Shown here: positions 1 to 12,194 of the stretch, one piece after another
Layout of the letters: each line of letters starts with the position of its first letter
Position numbering within the stretch: the first letter of the stretch is position 1
Origin: Glycine soja
Taxonomy: Eukaryota > Streptophyta > Magnoliopsida > Fabales > Fabaceae
NCBI RefSeq assembly: GCF_004193775.1
Contig: NC_041021.1
Span: 13,225,198 to 13,289,197, forward strand
Length of the DNA stretch: 64,000 nt
Direction: 5' to 3'
Program-made: the position numbers and the translations under genes
Notes under the pieces: generated by a model
The model's database searches: none
Told to the model about the DNA's origin: nothing
What the model saw: only the letters and a program-made list of their open reading frames with translations

Positions 1-3000
1 TGTAGAATGGGTTAGCGAACACGCTAGGCTATGAATTCGCGGGGCTCCAGACACGTTGGTGAAGGCCATATTAACAGCGCTAGGCAATGAATTCATGGGT
101 CTCCGAATAAGATTGAGAATGGAGAATTGGCAAACAGCGCTAGGCAATGAATTAGTGGGGCTCCAGACTCGATGGTGGAGGACACATGAACAGCGCTAGG
201 CAATGAATTCATGGGTCTCCGTATAAGACTGAGAATGGAGAATTGGCAACAGCGCTAGGCAATGAATTCGCGGGGCTCCAGACTCGATGGTGGAGGACAC
301 ATGAACAGCGCTAGGCAATGAATTCATGGGTCTCCGAATAAGATGAGAATGAGAATTGGCGAACAACGCTAGGCAATGAATTCGCGGGGCTCCAGACTCG
401 ATGGTGGAGGACACATGAACAGCGCTAGGCAATGAATTCATGGGTCTCCGAATAAAATTGAGAATGAGAATGGCAACAGCGCTAGGCAATGAATTCGCGG
501 GGCTCCAGACTCGTTGGTGAAGGCCATATTAACAGCGCTAGGCAATGAATTCATGGTCTCCGAATAAATTGAGAATGGAGAATTGGCAACAGCGCTAGGC
601 AATGAATTCGCGGGGCTCCAGACTCGATTGGTGGAGGACACATGAACAGCGCTAGGCAATGAATTCATGGGTCTCCGAATAAGATTGAGAATGGAGAATT
701 GGCAAACAGCGCTAGGCAATGAATTCGCGGGGCTCCAGACTCGTTGGTGGAGGACACATGAACAGCGCTAGGCAATGAATTCATGGGTCTCCGAATAAAA
801 TGAGAATGGAGAATTGGCGAACAGCGCTAGGCAATGAATTCGCGGGGCTCCAGACTCGATGGTGGAGGACACATGAACAGCGCTAGGCAATGAATTCATG
901 GGTCTCCGAATAAGATTGAGAATGGAGAATTGGCGAACAGCGCTAGGCAATGAATTCGCGGGGCTCCAGACTCGATGGTGGAGGACACATGAACAGTGCT
1001 AGGCAATGAATTCATGGGTCTCCGAATAAAATTGAGAATGGAGAATTGGCGAACAGCGCTAGGCAATGAATTCGCGGGGCTCCAGACTCGATGGTGGAGG
1101 ACACATGAACAGCGCTAGGCAATGAATTCATGGGTCTCCGAATAAAATTGAGAATGTAGAATGGCGAACAGCGCTAGGCAATGAATTCGCGGGGCTCCAG
1201 ACTCGATGGTGAAGGACACATATAACAGCGCTAGGCAATGAATTCATGGGTCTCCGAATAAATTGAGAATGGAGAATTGGCAAACAGCGCTAGGCAATGA
1301 ATTCGTGGGGCTCCAGACTCGATGGTGGAGGACACATGAACAGCGCTAGGCAATGAATTCATGGGTCTCCGAATAAGATTGAGAATGGAGAATTGGCAAA
1401 CAGCGCTAGGCAATGAATTCGCGGGGCTCCAGACTCGATGGTGGAGGACACATGAACAGCGCTAGGCAATGAATTCATGGGTCTCCGAATAAAATTGAGA
1501 ATGGAGAATTGGCGAACAGCGCTAGGCAATGAATTCGCGGGGCTCCAGACTCGTTGGTGGAGGACACATGAACAGCGCTAGGCAATGAATTCATGGGTCT
1601 CCGAATAAGATTGAGAATGGAGAATTGGCAAACAACGCTAGGCAATGAATTCGCGGGGCTCCAGACTCGATGGTGGAGGACACATGAACAGCGCTAGGCA
1701 ATGAATTCATGGGTCTCCGAATAAGATTGAGAATGAGAATTGGCGAACAACGCTAGGCAATGAATTCGCGGGGCTCCAGACTCGATGGTGGAGGACACAT
1801 GAACAGCGCTAGGCAATGAATTCATGGGTCTCCGAATAAGACTGAGAATGGAGAATTGGCGAACAACGCTAGGCAATGAATTCGCGGGGCTCCAGACTCG
1901 ATGGTGGAGGACACATGAACAGCGCTAGGCAATGAATTCATGGGTCTCCGAATAAAATTGAGAATGGAGAATTGGCGAACAGCGCTAGGCAATGAATTCG
2001 CGGGGCTCCAGACTCGATGGTGGAGGACACATGAACAGCGCTAGGCAATGAATTCATGGGTCTCCGAATAAAATGAGAATGGAGAATTGGCAAACAGCGC
2101 TAGGCAATGAATTCGCGGGGCTCCAGACTCGATGGTGGAGGACACATGAACAGCGCTAGGCAATGAATTCATGGGTCTCCGAATAAAATTGAGAATGGAG
2201 AATGGCGAACAGCGCTAGGCAATGAATTCGCGGGGCTCCAGACTCGTTGGTGAGGACACATGAACAGCGCTAGGCAATGAATTCATGGGTCTCCGAATAA
2301 GATGAGAATGGAGAATTGGCAACAGCGCTAGGCAATGAATTCGCGGGGCTCCAGACTCGTGGTGGAGGCACATGAACAGCGCTAGGCAATGAATTCATGG
2401 GTCTCCGAATAAGATTGAGAATAGAGAATTGGCGAACAACGCTAGGCAATGAATTCGCGGGGCTCCAGACTCGATGGTGGAGGACACATGAACAGCGCTA
2501 GGCAATGAATTCATGGGTCTCCGAATAAGATGAGAATGGAGAATTGGCGAACAACGCTAGGCAATGAATTCGCGGGGCTCCAGACTCGATGGTGGAGGAC
2601 ACATGAACAGCGCTAGGCAATGAATTCATGGGTCTCCGAATAAGATGAGAATGGAGAATTGGCGAACAACGCTAGGCAATGAATTCGCGGGGCTCCAGAC
2701 TCGATGGTGGAGGACACATGAACAGCGCTAGGCAATGAATTCATGGGTCTCCGAATAAAATTGAGAATGGAGAATTGGCGAACAGCGCTAGGCAATGAAT
2801 TCGCGGGGCTCCAGACTCGATGGTGGAGGACACATGAACAGCGCTAGGCAATGAATTCATGGGTCTCCGTATAAGACTAAGAATGGAGAATTGGCAAACA
2901 GCGCGAGGCAATGAATTCGCGGGGCTCCAGACTCGTTGGTGAAGGCCATATTAACAGCGCTAGGCAATGAATTCATGGGTCTCCGAATAAGATTGAGAAT

Positions 3001-3239
3001 GGAGAATTGGAAAACAGCGCTAGGCAATGAATTAGTGGGGCTCCAGACTCGATGGTGGGGGACACATGAACAGCGCTAGGCAATGAATTTTGGGTCTCCG
3101 TATAAGACTGAGAATGGAGAATTGGCAAACAGCGCTAGGCAATGAATTCGCGGGGCTCCAGACTCGATGGTGGAGGACACATGAGCAGCGCTAGGCAATG
3201 AATTCATGGGTCTCCGAATAAAATTGAGAATGGAGAATT

Positions 3240-6200
3240 GGCGAACAGCGCTAGGCAATGAATTCGCGGGGCTCCAGACTCGTTGGTGGAGGACACATGA
3301 AAAGCGCTAGGCAATGAATTCATGGGTCTCCGAATAAGATTGAGAATGGAGAATTGGCGAACAACGCTAGGCACTGAACTCGCGTGGCTCCAGACTCGAT
3401 GGTGGAGGAAACATGAAAAGCGCTAGGCAATGAATTCATGGGTCTCCGAATAAGATTGGAGAATACAAAATTGGCGAACAACGCGAGGCAATGAATTCGC
3501 GGGGCTCCAAACTCGATGGTGGAGGACACATGAACAGCGCTAGGCAATGAATTCATGGGTCTCCATATAAGACTGAGAATGGAGCATTGGCGAACAACGC
3601 TAGGCAATGAATTCGCGGGGCTCCAGACTCGATGGTGGAGGACACATGAACAACGCTAGGCAATGAATTCATGGGTCTCCGAATAAAATTGAGAATGTAG
3701 AATTGGCGAACAGCGCTAGGCAATGAATTCGCGGGGCTCCAGTCTCGATGGTGGAGGACACATGAACAGTGCTAGGCAATGAATTCATGGGTCTCCGAAT
3801 AAAATTGAGAATGGAGAATTGTCGAAAAGTGCTAGGCAATGAATTCGCGGGGCTCCAGACTCGTTAGTGGAGGACACATGAACAGCGCTAGGCAATGAAT
3901 TCATGGGTCTCCGAATAAAATTGAGAATGTAGAATGGCGAACAGCGCTAGGCTATGAATTCGCGGGGCTCCAGACTCGTTGGTGAAGGCCATATTAACAG
4001 CGCTAGGCAATGAATTCATGGGTCTCCGAATAAGATTGAGATTGGAGAATTGGCAAACAGCGCTAGGCAATGAATTAGTGGGGCTCCAGACTCGATGGTG
4101 GGGGACACATGAACAGCGCTAGGCAATGAATTCATGGGTCTCCGAATAAGATTTTAGAATAGAGAATTGGCAAAAAAGCTAGGCAATGAATTCGCGGGGC
4201 TCCAGACTCGATGGTGGAGGACACATGAACAGCGCTAGGCAATGAATTCATGGGTCTCCATATAAGACTGAGAATGGAGCATTGGCGAACAACGCTAGGC
4301 AATGAATTCGCGGGGCTCCAGACTCGATGGTGGAGGACACATGAACAGCGCTAGGCAATGAATTCATGGGTCTCCGAATAAGATTTTAGAATAGAGAATT
4401 GGCAAACAACGCTAGGCAATGAATTCGCGGGGCTCCAGACTCGATGGTGGAGGACACATGAATAGCGCTAGGCAATGAATTCATGGGTCTCCGAATAAAA
4501 TTGAGAATGGAGAATTGGCGAACAGCGCTAGGCAATGAATTCGCGGGGCTCCAGACTCGTTGGTTGAGGACACATGAACAGCGATAGGCAATGAATTCAT
4601 GGGTCTCCGTATAAGACTAAGAATGGAGAATTGGCAAACAGCGCGAGGCAATGAATTCGCGGGGCTCCAGACTCGATGGTGGAGGACACATGAACAGCGA
4701 TAGGCAATGAATTCATGGGTCTCCGAATAAAATTGAGAATGGAGAATTGGCGAACAGCGCTAGGCAATGAATTCGCGGGGCTCCAGACTCGTTGGTTGAG
4801 GACACATGAACAGCGGTAGGCAATGAATTTATGGGTCTCCGTATAAGACTAAGAATGGAGAATTGGCAAACAGCGCTAGGCAATGAATTCGCGGGGCTCC
4901 AGACTCGTTGGTGGAGGCCACATGAAAAGCGCTAGGCAATGAATTCATGGGTCTCCGAATAAGATTGAGAATGGAGAATTGGCGAACAGCGCTAGGCAAT
5001 GAATTCGCGGGGCTCCAGACTCGTTGGTGGAGGACACATGAAAAGCGCTAGGCAATGAATTCATGGGTCTCCGAATAAGATTGAGAATGGAGAATTGGCG
5101 AACAACGCTAGGCAATGAACTCGCGTGGCTCCAGACTCGATGGTGGAGGATACATGAAAAGCGCTAGGCAATGAATTCATGGGTCTCCGAATAAGATTGG
5201 AGAATACAAAATTGGCGAACAACGCGAGGCATTGAATTCGCGGGGCTCCAAACTCGATGGTGGAGGACACATGAACAGCGCTAGGCAATGAATTCATGGG
5301 TCTCCATATAAGACTGAGAATGGAGCATTGGCGAACAACGCTAGGCAATGAATTCGCGGGGCTCCAGACTCGATGGTGGAGGACACATGAACAACGCTAG
5401 GCAATGAATTCATGGGTCTCCGAATAAAATTGAGAATGTAGAATTGGCGAACAGCGCTAGGCAATGAATTCGCGGGGCTCCAGTCTCGATGGTGGAGGAC
5501 ACATGAACAGTGCTAGGCAATGAATTCATGGGTCTCCGAATAAAATTGAGAATGGAGAATTGTCGAAAAGTGCTAGGCAATGAATTCGCGGGGCTCCAGA
5601 CTCGTTAGTGGAGGACACATGAACAGCGCTAGGCAATGAATTCATGGGTCTCCGAATAAAATTGAGAATGTAGAATGGCGAACAGCGCTAGGCTATGAAT
5701 TCGCGGGGCTCCAGACTCGTTGGTGAAGGCCATATTAACAGCGCTAGGCAATGAATTCATGGGTCTCCGAATAAGATTGAGATTGGAGAATTGGCAAACA
5801 GCGCTAGGCAATGAATTAGTGGGGCTCCAGACTCGATGGTGGGGGACACATGAACAGCGCTAGGCAATGAATTCATGGGTCTCCGAATAAGATTTTAGAA
5901 TAGAGAATTGGCAAAAAAAGCTAGGCAATGAATTCGCGGGGCTCCAGACTCGATGGTGGAGGACACATGAACAGCGCTAGGCAATGAATTCATGGGTCTC
6001 CATATAAGACTGAGAATGGAGCATTGGCGAACAACGCTAGGCAATGAATTCGCGGGGCTCCAGACTCGATGGTGGAGGACACATGAACAGCGCTAGGCAA
6101 TGAATTCATGGGTCTCCGAATAAGATTTTAGAATAGAGAATTGGCAAACAACGCTAGGCAATGAATTCGCGGGGCTCCAGACTCGATGGTGGAGGACACA

Positions 6201-8330
6201 TGAATAGCGCTAGGCAATGAATTCATGGGTCTCCGAATAAAATTGAGAATGGAGAATTGGCGAACAGCGCTAGGCAATGAATTCGCGGGGCTCCAGACTC
6301 GTTGGTTGAGGACACATGAACAGCGATAGGCAATGAATTCATGGGTCTCCGTATAAGACTAAGAATGGAGAATTGGCAAACAGCGCGAGGCAATGAATTC
6401 GCGGGGCTCCAGACTCGATGGTGGAGGACACATGAACAGCGATAGGCAATGAATTCATGGGTCTCCGAATAAAATTGAGAATGGAGAATTGGCGAACAGC
6501 GCTAGGCAATGAATTCGCGGGGCTCCAGACTCGTTGGTTGAGGACACATGAACAGCGGTAGGCAATGAATTTATGGGTCTCCGTATAAGACTAAGAATGG
6601 AGAATTGGCAAACAGCGCTAGGCAATGAATTCGCGGGGCTCCAGACTCGTTGGTGGAGGCCACATGAAAAGCGCTAGGCAATGAATTCATGGGTCTCCGA
6701 ATAAGATTGAGAATGGAGAATTGGCGAACAGCGCTAGGCAATGAATTCGCGGGGCTCCAGACTCGTTGGTGGAGGACACATGAAAAGCGCTAGGCAATGA
6801 ATTCATGGGTCTCCGAATAAGATTGAGAATGGAGAATTGGCGAACAACGCTAGGCAATGAACTCGCGTGGCTCCAGACTCGATGGTGGAGGATACATGAA
6901 AAGCGCTAGGCAATGAATTCATGGGTCTCCGAATAAGATTGGAGAATACAAAATTGGCGAACAACGCGAGGCATTGAATTCGCGGGGCTCCAAACTCGAT
7001 GGTGGAGGACACATGAACAGCGCTAGGCAATGAATTCATGGGTCTCCATATAAGACTGAGAATGGAGCATTGGCGAACAACGCTAGGCAATGAATTCGCG
7101 GGGCTCCAGACTCGATGGTGGAGGACACATGAACAACGCTAGGCAATGAATTCATGGGTCTCCGAATAAAATTGAGAATGTAGAATTGGCGAACAGCGCT
7201 AGGCAATGAATTCGCGGGGCTCCAGTCTCGATGGTGGAGGACACATGAACAGTGCTAGGCAATGAATTCATGGGTCTCCGAATAAAATTGAGAATGGAGA
7301 ATTGTCGAAAAGTGCTAGGCAATGAATTCGCGGGGCTCCAGACTCGTTAGTGGAGGACACATGAACAGCGCTAGGCAATGAATTCATGGGTCTCCGAATA
7401 AAATTGAGAATGTAGAATGGCGAACAGCGCTAGGCTATGAATTCGCGGGGCTCCAGACTCGTTGGTGAAGGCCATATTAACAGCGCTAGGCAATGAATTC
7501 ATGGGTCTCCGAATAAGATTGAGATTGGAGAATTGGCAAACAGCGCTAGGCAATGAATTAGTGGGGCTCCAGACTCGATGGTGGGGGACACATGAACAGC
7601 GCTAGGCAATGAATTCATGGGTCTCCGAATAAGATTTTAGAATAGAGAATTGGCAAACAACGCTAGGCAATGAATTCGCGGGGCTCCAGACTCGATGGTG
7701 GAGGACACATGAACAGCGCTAGGCAATGAATTCATGGGTCTCCATATAAGACTGAGAATGGAGCATTGGCGAACAACGCTAGGCAATGAATTCGCGGGGC
7801 TCCAGACTCGATGGTGGAGGACACATGAACAGCGCTAGGCAATGAATTCATGGGTCTCCGAATAAGATTTTAGAATAGAGAATTGGCAAACAACGCTAGG
7901 CAATGAATTCGCGGGGCTCCAGACTCGATGGTGGAGGACACATGAATAGCGCTAGGCAATGAATTCATGGGTCTCCGAATAAAATTGAGAATGGAGAATT
8001 GGCGAACAGCGCTAGGCAATGAATTCGCGGGGCTCCAGACTCGTTGGTTGAGGACACATGAACAGCGATAGGCAATGAATTCATGGGTCTCCGTATAAGA
8101 CTAAGAATGGAGAATTGGCAAACAGCGCGAGGCAATGAATTCGCGGGGCTCCAGACTCGATGGTGGAGGACACATGAACAGCGATAGGCAATGAATTCAT
8201 GGGTCTCCGAATAAAATTGAGAATGGAGAATTGGCGAACAGCGCTAGGCAATGAATTCGCGGGGCTCCAGACTCGTTGGTTGAGGACACATGAACAGCGG
8301 TAGGCAATGAATTTATGGGTCTCCGTATAA
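3240..8330. repeat. Higher-order repeat, ~1741-1742 bp (15 dimers), three copies
   Basis: Diagnostic variants recur at a fixed spacing of 1741-1742 bp. GAACTCGCGTGGCTCC appears near 3376, 5117 and 6859. The GATTGAGATTGGAG variant appears near 4034, 5775 and 7517. Copies 1 and 2 share a derived A-run (near 4171 and 5911) where copy 3 has the standard sequence, so copies 1 and 2 are the closer pair. Copy 3 breaks off near 8330 and the array then jumps to sequence like 7514-7900 (offset about 933 bp, 8 dimers). Confidence 0.88.
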
Positions 8331-9379
8331 GACTAAGAATGGAGAATTGGCAAACAGCGCGAGGCAATGAATTCGCGGGGCTCCAGACTCGATGGTGGAG
8401 GACACATGAACAGCGGTAGGCAATGAATTCATGGGTCTCCGAATAAGATTGAGATTGGAGAATTGGCAAACAGCGCTAGGCAATGAATTAGTGGGGCTCC
8501 AGACTCGATGGTGGGGGACACATGAACAGCGCTAGGCAATGAATTCATGGGTCTCCGAATAAGATTTTAGAATAGAGAATTGGCAAACAACGCTAGGCAA
8601 TGAATTCGCGGGGCTCCAGACTCGATGGTGGAGGACACATGAACAGCGCTAGGCAATGAATTCATGGGTCTCCATATAAGACTGAGAATGGAGCATTGGC
8701 GAACAACGCTAGGCAATGAATTCGCGGGGCTCCAGACTCGATGGTGGAGGACACATGAACAGCGCTAGGCAATGAATTCATGGGTCTCCGAATAAGATTT
8801 TAGAATAGAGAATTGGCAAACAACGCTAGGCATTGAATTCGCGGGGCTCCAGACTCGATGGTGGAGGACACATGAATAGCGCTAGGCAATGAATTCATGG
8901 CTCTCCGAATAAGATTGAGAATGGAGAATTGGCAAACAACGCTAGGCAATGAATTCGCGGGGCTCCAGACTCGATGGTGAAGGACACATGAATAGCGCTA
9001 GGCAATGAATTCATGGCTCTCCGAATAAGATTTGAGAATAGAGAATTGGCGAACAGCGCTAGGCAATGAATTCGCGGGGCTCCAGACTCGATGGTGGAGG
9101 ACACATGAACAGCGCTAGGCAATGAATTTATGGGTCTCCTTATAAGACTAAGAATGGAGAATTGGCAAACAGCGCGAGGCAATGAATTCGCGGGGCTCCA
9201 GACTCGATGGTGGAGGACACATGAACAGCGATAGGCAATGAATTCATGGGTCTCCGAATAAAATTGAGAATGGAGAATTGGCGAACAGCGCTAGGCAATG
9301 AATTCGCGGGGCTCCAGACTCGTTGGTTGAGGACACATGAACAGCGGTAGGCAATGAATTTATGGGTCTCCGTATAAGA

Positions 9380-9384
9380 CTAAG
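9380..9384. repeat. Target-site duplication CTAAG, left copy
   Basis: The five satellite bases just before the TGTCAT start of the 5' LTR are CTAAG. The same five bases follow the 3' LTR at 27030-27034. Joining the two flanks restores an uninterrupted monomer A (…TATAAGACTAAGAATGGAG…). Confidence 0.95.
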
Positions 9385-11328
9385 TGTCATACCCTAATTT
9401 CGTCCGGGAACCTTTGCTCGATGACATGCGACCATTCTTTGGTCCTTGTGAGGTGCTTGGCACCCATCATTAGGCAATTTATGAAATTCCAGGACATGCC
9501 GAAAAACCAAAAAAAATATTGATGCACAATCCGTAAGTTTCCGTGACACACCGGAAATCAAAAGGAAGCATCGTTGCATAATTAAGTGAGGTTCCGTAAC
9601 ATTCCGTAAGTCAAAAAGGGGATGATTATGTAATCCGCAAGGTTCCGTAACATTACGGAAAGAAAACAAGTATCGTTACGAAATTCGTAAGTTTCCGTAA
9701 CTTTACGAAAAAAGAATCACCAAAAAAACAGCAGAGGGGGTGTATTTAGTAAAAATGGGGGTGCAAATAGCACCCAGGCCCACTTGGGCCCTCCAGAAGA
9801 TTCCTCCAGAAGGCGGTTGCTTCTGGAGGAAGCAACCCTGCTCGCCTGGGCGAGCTGAGCTCGCCTGGGCGAGCTGGGCGGCAACCACCTCCCCTATTTT
9901 GCTACAAATAGGGGAGGAAATGAAGAAGGAAGAGATCCCAGCCCCTTAGGCACTTCTCTCTCTTTGGAATTTGCTTGGAAAAATTGTTTCCGTGAAGAAA
10001 ATCTAAGCCGAGGCGCTTCCGAAACGTTTCCGTAACGTTTTCCGTGAGGAATCTCGCAAAGGTTTGAACCGTTCTTCGACGTTCTTCATTCGTTCTTCAT
10101 CGTTCTTCGATCTTCAACGGGTAAGTACCTCGAACCAAGCTTTTCGATTCATTCTATGCACCCGTAGTGGTCCACATTGTGTTTCGTGCATTTTTATTCT
10201 CGTTTTGTTTACTTTTTATACCCCCTGTTGACGTGCTTAAGCCATTTTACTTAAGTCGTTTCTCGCTTAACTTAAAAATAAAATAAATTTCCACCGAACG
10301 TTTGAATTGTATTATCCATTAACTTTGGTTAAAATAAATTCCGACCGTTCGGTCGTGCCGTAACCACGTTGGAAATCAAAAAGAGGTAAAAAATAATATA
10401 ATAATCAAAAAGACATCTTTTAGTAGAATAAAGCGGAAAATCAATCGGACGTTTTCTCTTTGGGATTTCTCATTCTTAATCGAATTGATTAATAACTAAA
10501 GTGAAACTAAGGCTAAAATCAACTCGCCTAGTCAAGCTCGTCCACAAAAATAGGCTTTTGAAGTTCGTCATTTCATTTTCTCACTAAGTAAAATGGATCA
10601 TTTTTAAGGTCCAACGCCTTAAAATGATCACCACTTGAGCAAAAAAGAATCACTTGATAAGAAAGAACTACGTAGGTCTGAGTTCCTCATTGAGGATACG
10701 TAGGAGCAAAAGCCCCGCTTTTGTCGACCACCCCAAGAGATCGTTAATGGTCCAATGCCTTAACGTTTCTCTCCTTTCAAAAACAAGAAATCGTTAATGG
10801 TCCAACGCCTTAACGTTTCTCCCCTTTCAAAATCAAAAGACCGTTTAATGGTTCAACACCTTAAATGACCTTTTGTTCAATAAAAACATATTTTACAAAA
10901 AAAAAGACAAAAACAACTTAACCAAACACTTTGTTCCAAAAGAACTACGTAGGTCTGATTTTCTCATCCCAAATTGAGGAATACGTAGGAGCAAAGGGAA
11001 ACACCCTTGTCGACCACAAAAAAGAAAAATATAAAAAGGGTATAAAGGATACAAGAACATAAAAGGAACATAAAAATCAAAGTCATGTTTGCACATTCGA
11101 TTAAAGGCTGCCGTCCCTTGGGACGGGCGTGTGGGGTGCTAATACCTTCCCCGTGCGTAAATACAACTCCCGAACCTTTCACTTAAAAATTCGTAGATCG
11201 CGTCTTTTCCGGTTTTTCCGACGTTTTCCTCAAATAAACGTTGGTGGCGACTCCGCGCGTATTCCTTTTGTGGAACACGCATCCCGCGAGTCTCGCGTCG
11301 CCCTCCCGCCGAAGGGTAGGTTGCGACA
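9385..11328 (+). repeat. 5' LTR of retrotransposon 1
   Basis: The LTR begins TGTCATACCC and ends TTGCGACA, with TGTC/GACA terminal inverted repeats. U3 has palindromic CGTAA/TTACG motifs (for example TTCCGTAA-CA-TTACGGAA) and a cluster of hairpins at 9759-9873, followed by the TATA region at 9903. The U5 side contains two copies of an ACTACGTAGGTCTGA module (10665-10731 and 10941-11016). The only base substitution I saw relative to the 3' LTR is in the TATA box. Confidence 0.95.
9759..9917 (+). promoter_or_regulatory. LTR promoter region with hairpin cluster and altered TATA box
   Basis: Successive inverted repeats precede the TATA box: GGGTGC/GCACCC (9759-9775), GGCCCA/TGGGCC (9777-9790), a perfect 12-bp pair TTCCTCCAGAAG/CTTCTGGAGGAA (9801-9831), and CTCGCC/GGCGAG twice (9841-9854, 9860-9873). 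The TATA box lies in a 12-bp inverted repeat CCTCCCCTATTT/AAATAGGGGAGG (9888-9917) with a 6-nt centre. Here the box reads TACAAATA (9903-9910). The 3' LTR and element 2 both have TATAAATA. Transcription start would be expected about 30 bp downstream. This is inferred, not seen. Confidence 0.7.
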
Positions 11329-11330
11329 GT

Positions 11331-11348
11331 TGGCGACTCCACTGGGGA
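11331..11348 (+). promoter_or_regulatory. Primer-binding site, tRNA-Arg type
   Basis: TGGCGACTCCACTGGGGA starts two bases after the LTR end. Plant tRNA-Arg(ACG) ends in …CCCCAGCGGAGTCGCCA, whose complement is TGGCGACTCCGCTGGGG, so the match fails only at the A. Ogre-type elements are known to use tRNA-Arg. Confidence 0.85.
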
Positions 11349-12194
11349 CTATTTTTTTAGAGAGTTAGGCCATTTAATCTTGTGCGATGTTTTATCATGA
11401 CTTTCTCCTTTGTTGGCTTCCTTTCATTATGTTCTTGTGTATATAAACTCTTTGTTGCTTTTAGTGCGTTTTAAATGTATGCATGAAGTAAATATTTATT
11501 CATTTGATACACACAAACACCAACACTATTTGCACACACTGTGAGTGAAAAAGGGCCCTATACCCGGGTTCATGGGAGCATAAGGAGTGGAGGTGAATCT
11601 GTGATCATGCTAGGTCTCCGACTTGCTTGATTACAGTGAACCCTCATCTAGAGCTTTTCTCTTTGAAAACCTATTGTTGCTAGTAGTCCCTACTGCTACA
11701 ATATGTTCTTCAAAGGGGATGATACCTCTAGAAACCATCAAGAGAGATATAACTACCTTGGGGATTATTGCTAAAAGCCTAGTTAGTTCTCTCCCTTATA
11801 GGTCCCTTAAATAGGGGCACGAAGCAAACACGCTGCGTGCCATTTTTCACACTGCCATGCATGAGTATCATATACCCTTTTGCTTATGTTCAGTAAATAT
11901 TGTCATACTGTGTACATTCCCGCATTGTGTCTTTTGCATAGGCATTGCATATGGGTTCTGTCTTGATCCCTACTGTAAACAAACCAACGGAGGGTCCGTG
12001 TCGCCTTCTTAAAAACGTGCGTTGGGGCATTTTGCTACCCCTAGACGTCGTATCTAAGAAGGGGACAAATTCCCCGGACCCCCGCATTCCTAGATGGCAT
12101 CTGTGTCATATGCATTCCATCATGCATTCATCCATTCCACCCATGAGATATCGGAGTTTTGATTTGCACCAGCTTTTATCTCACTTTAGTAAGC
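11349..12194 (+). other. Leader of retrotransposon 1 (no gene)
   Basis: This is about 850 bases of untranslated leader. It is conserved in sequence with 49915-50767 of element 2. A 63-codon open frame (11623-11814) exists in both copies but lacks an ATG, and most differences change the amino acid, so I do not call it a gene. The last 200 bases hold a structured module (11989-12115) that recurs after ORF1. Confidence 0.7.
11989..12115 (+). promoter_or_regulatory. Leader module, copy before ORF1
   Basis: The module has the order GGAGGGTCCGTGTCGCCTTC, then GGGGCATTTTGCTACCCC, then GGGGACAAATTCCCC, then a CATATGCAT-rich tail. The same order of motifs is found between ORF1 and gag at 14227-14345 and at both equivalent places in element 2. 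Inverted repeats within it suggest RNA structure. Its role is unknown. Confidence 0.5.

Larger units (their letters stand above)
1..9384. repeat. Tandem satellite array, left part (58-bp monomers, 116-bp dimer)
   Basis: About 80 dimers run unbroken from the window edge. Each dimer has monomer A (~60 bp, with GGGTCTCCGAATAA and GAGAATGGAGAATTGGC) and monomer B (~56 bp, with GGGGCTCCAGACTCG and GGTGGAGGACACATG). Both monomers begin with AACAGCGCTAGGCAATGAAT, so the 116-bp unit is a diverged dimer of a ~58-bp ancestor. GAATTC occurs in nearly every monomer. The array is not obviously any centromeric CentGm-type satellite I can recall. A soybean satellite of about 120 bp has been described, and this could be related, but I cannot confirm it. 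The short open frames here (repeating MNSLPSAVHVSST-type peptides on the - strand) come from the repeat period and are not genes. Confidence 0.97.

Noticed and set aside
196..9182. Many - strand open frames of 60-95 codons with repeated MNSLPSAVHVSST-like peptides
   Set aside because: They are the translation of the tandem satellite. They start and stop wherever indels change the frame and have no gene-like context.
1..9384. CRISPR array
   Set aside because: The repeats are direct, long and without unique spacers; the whole context is plant.
11623..11814. 63-codon frame in the leader, present in both elements
   Set aside because: There is no ATG at its start, and the differences between elements are mostly amino-acid changing.
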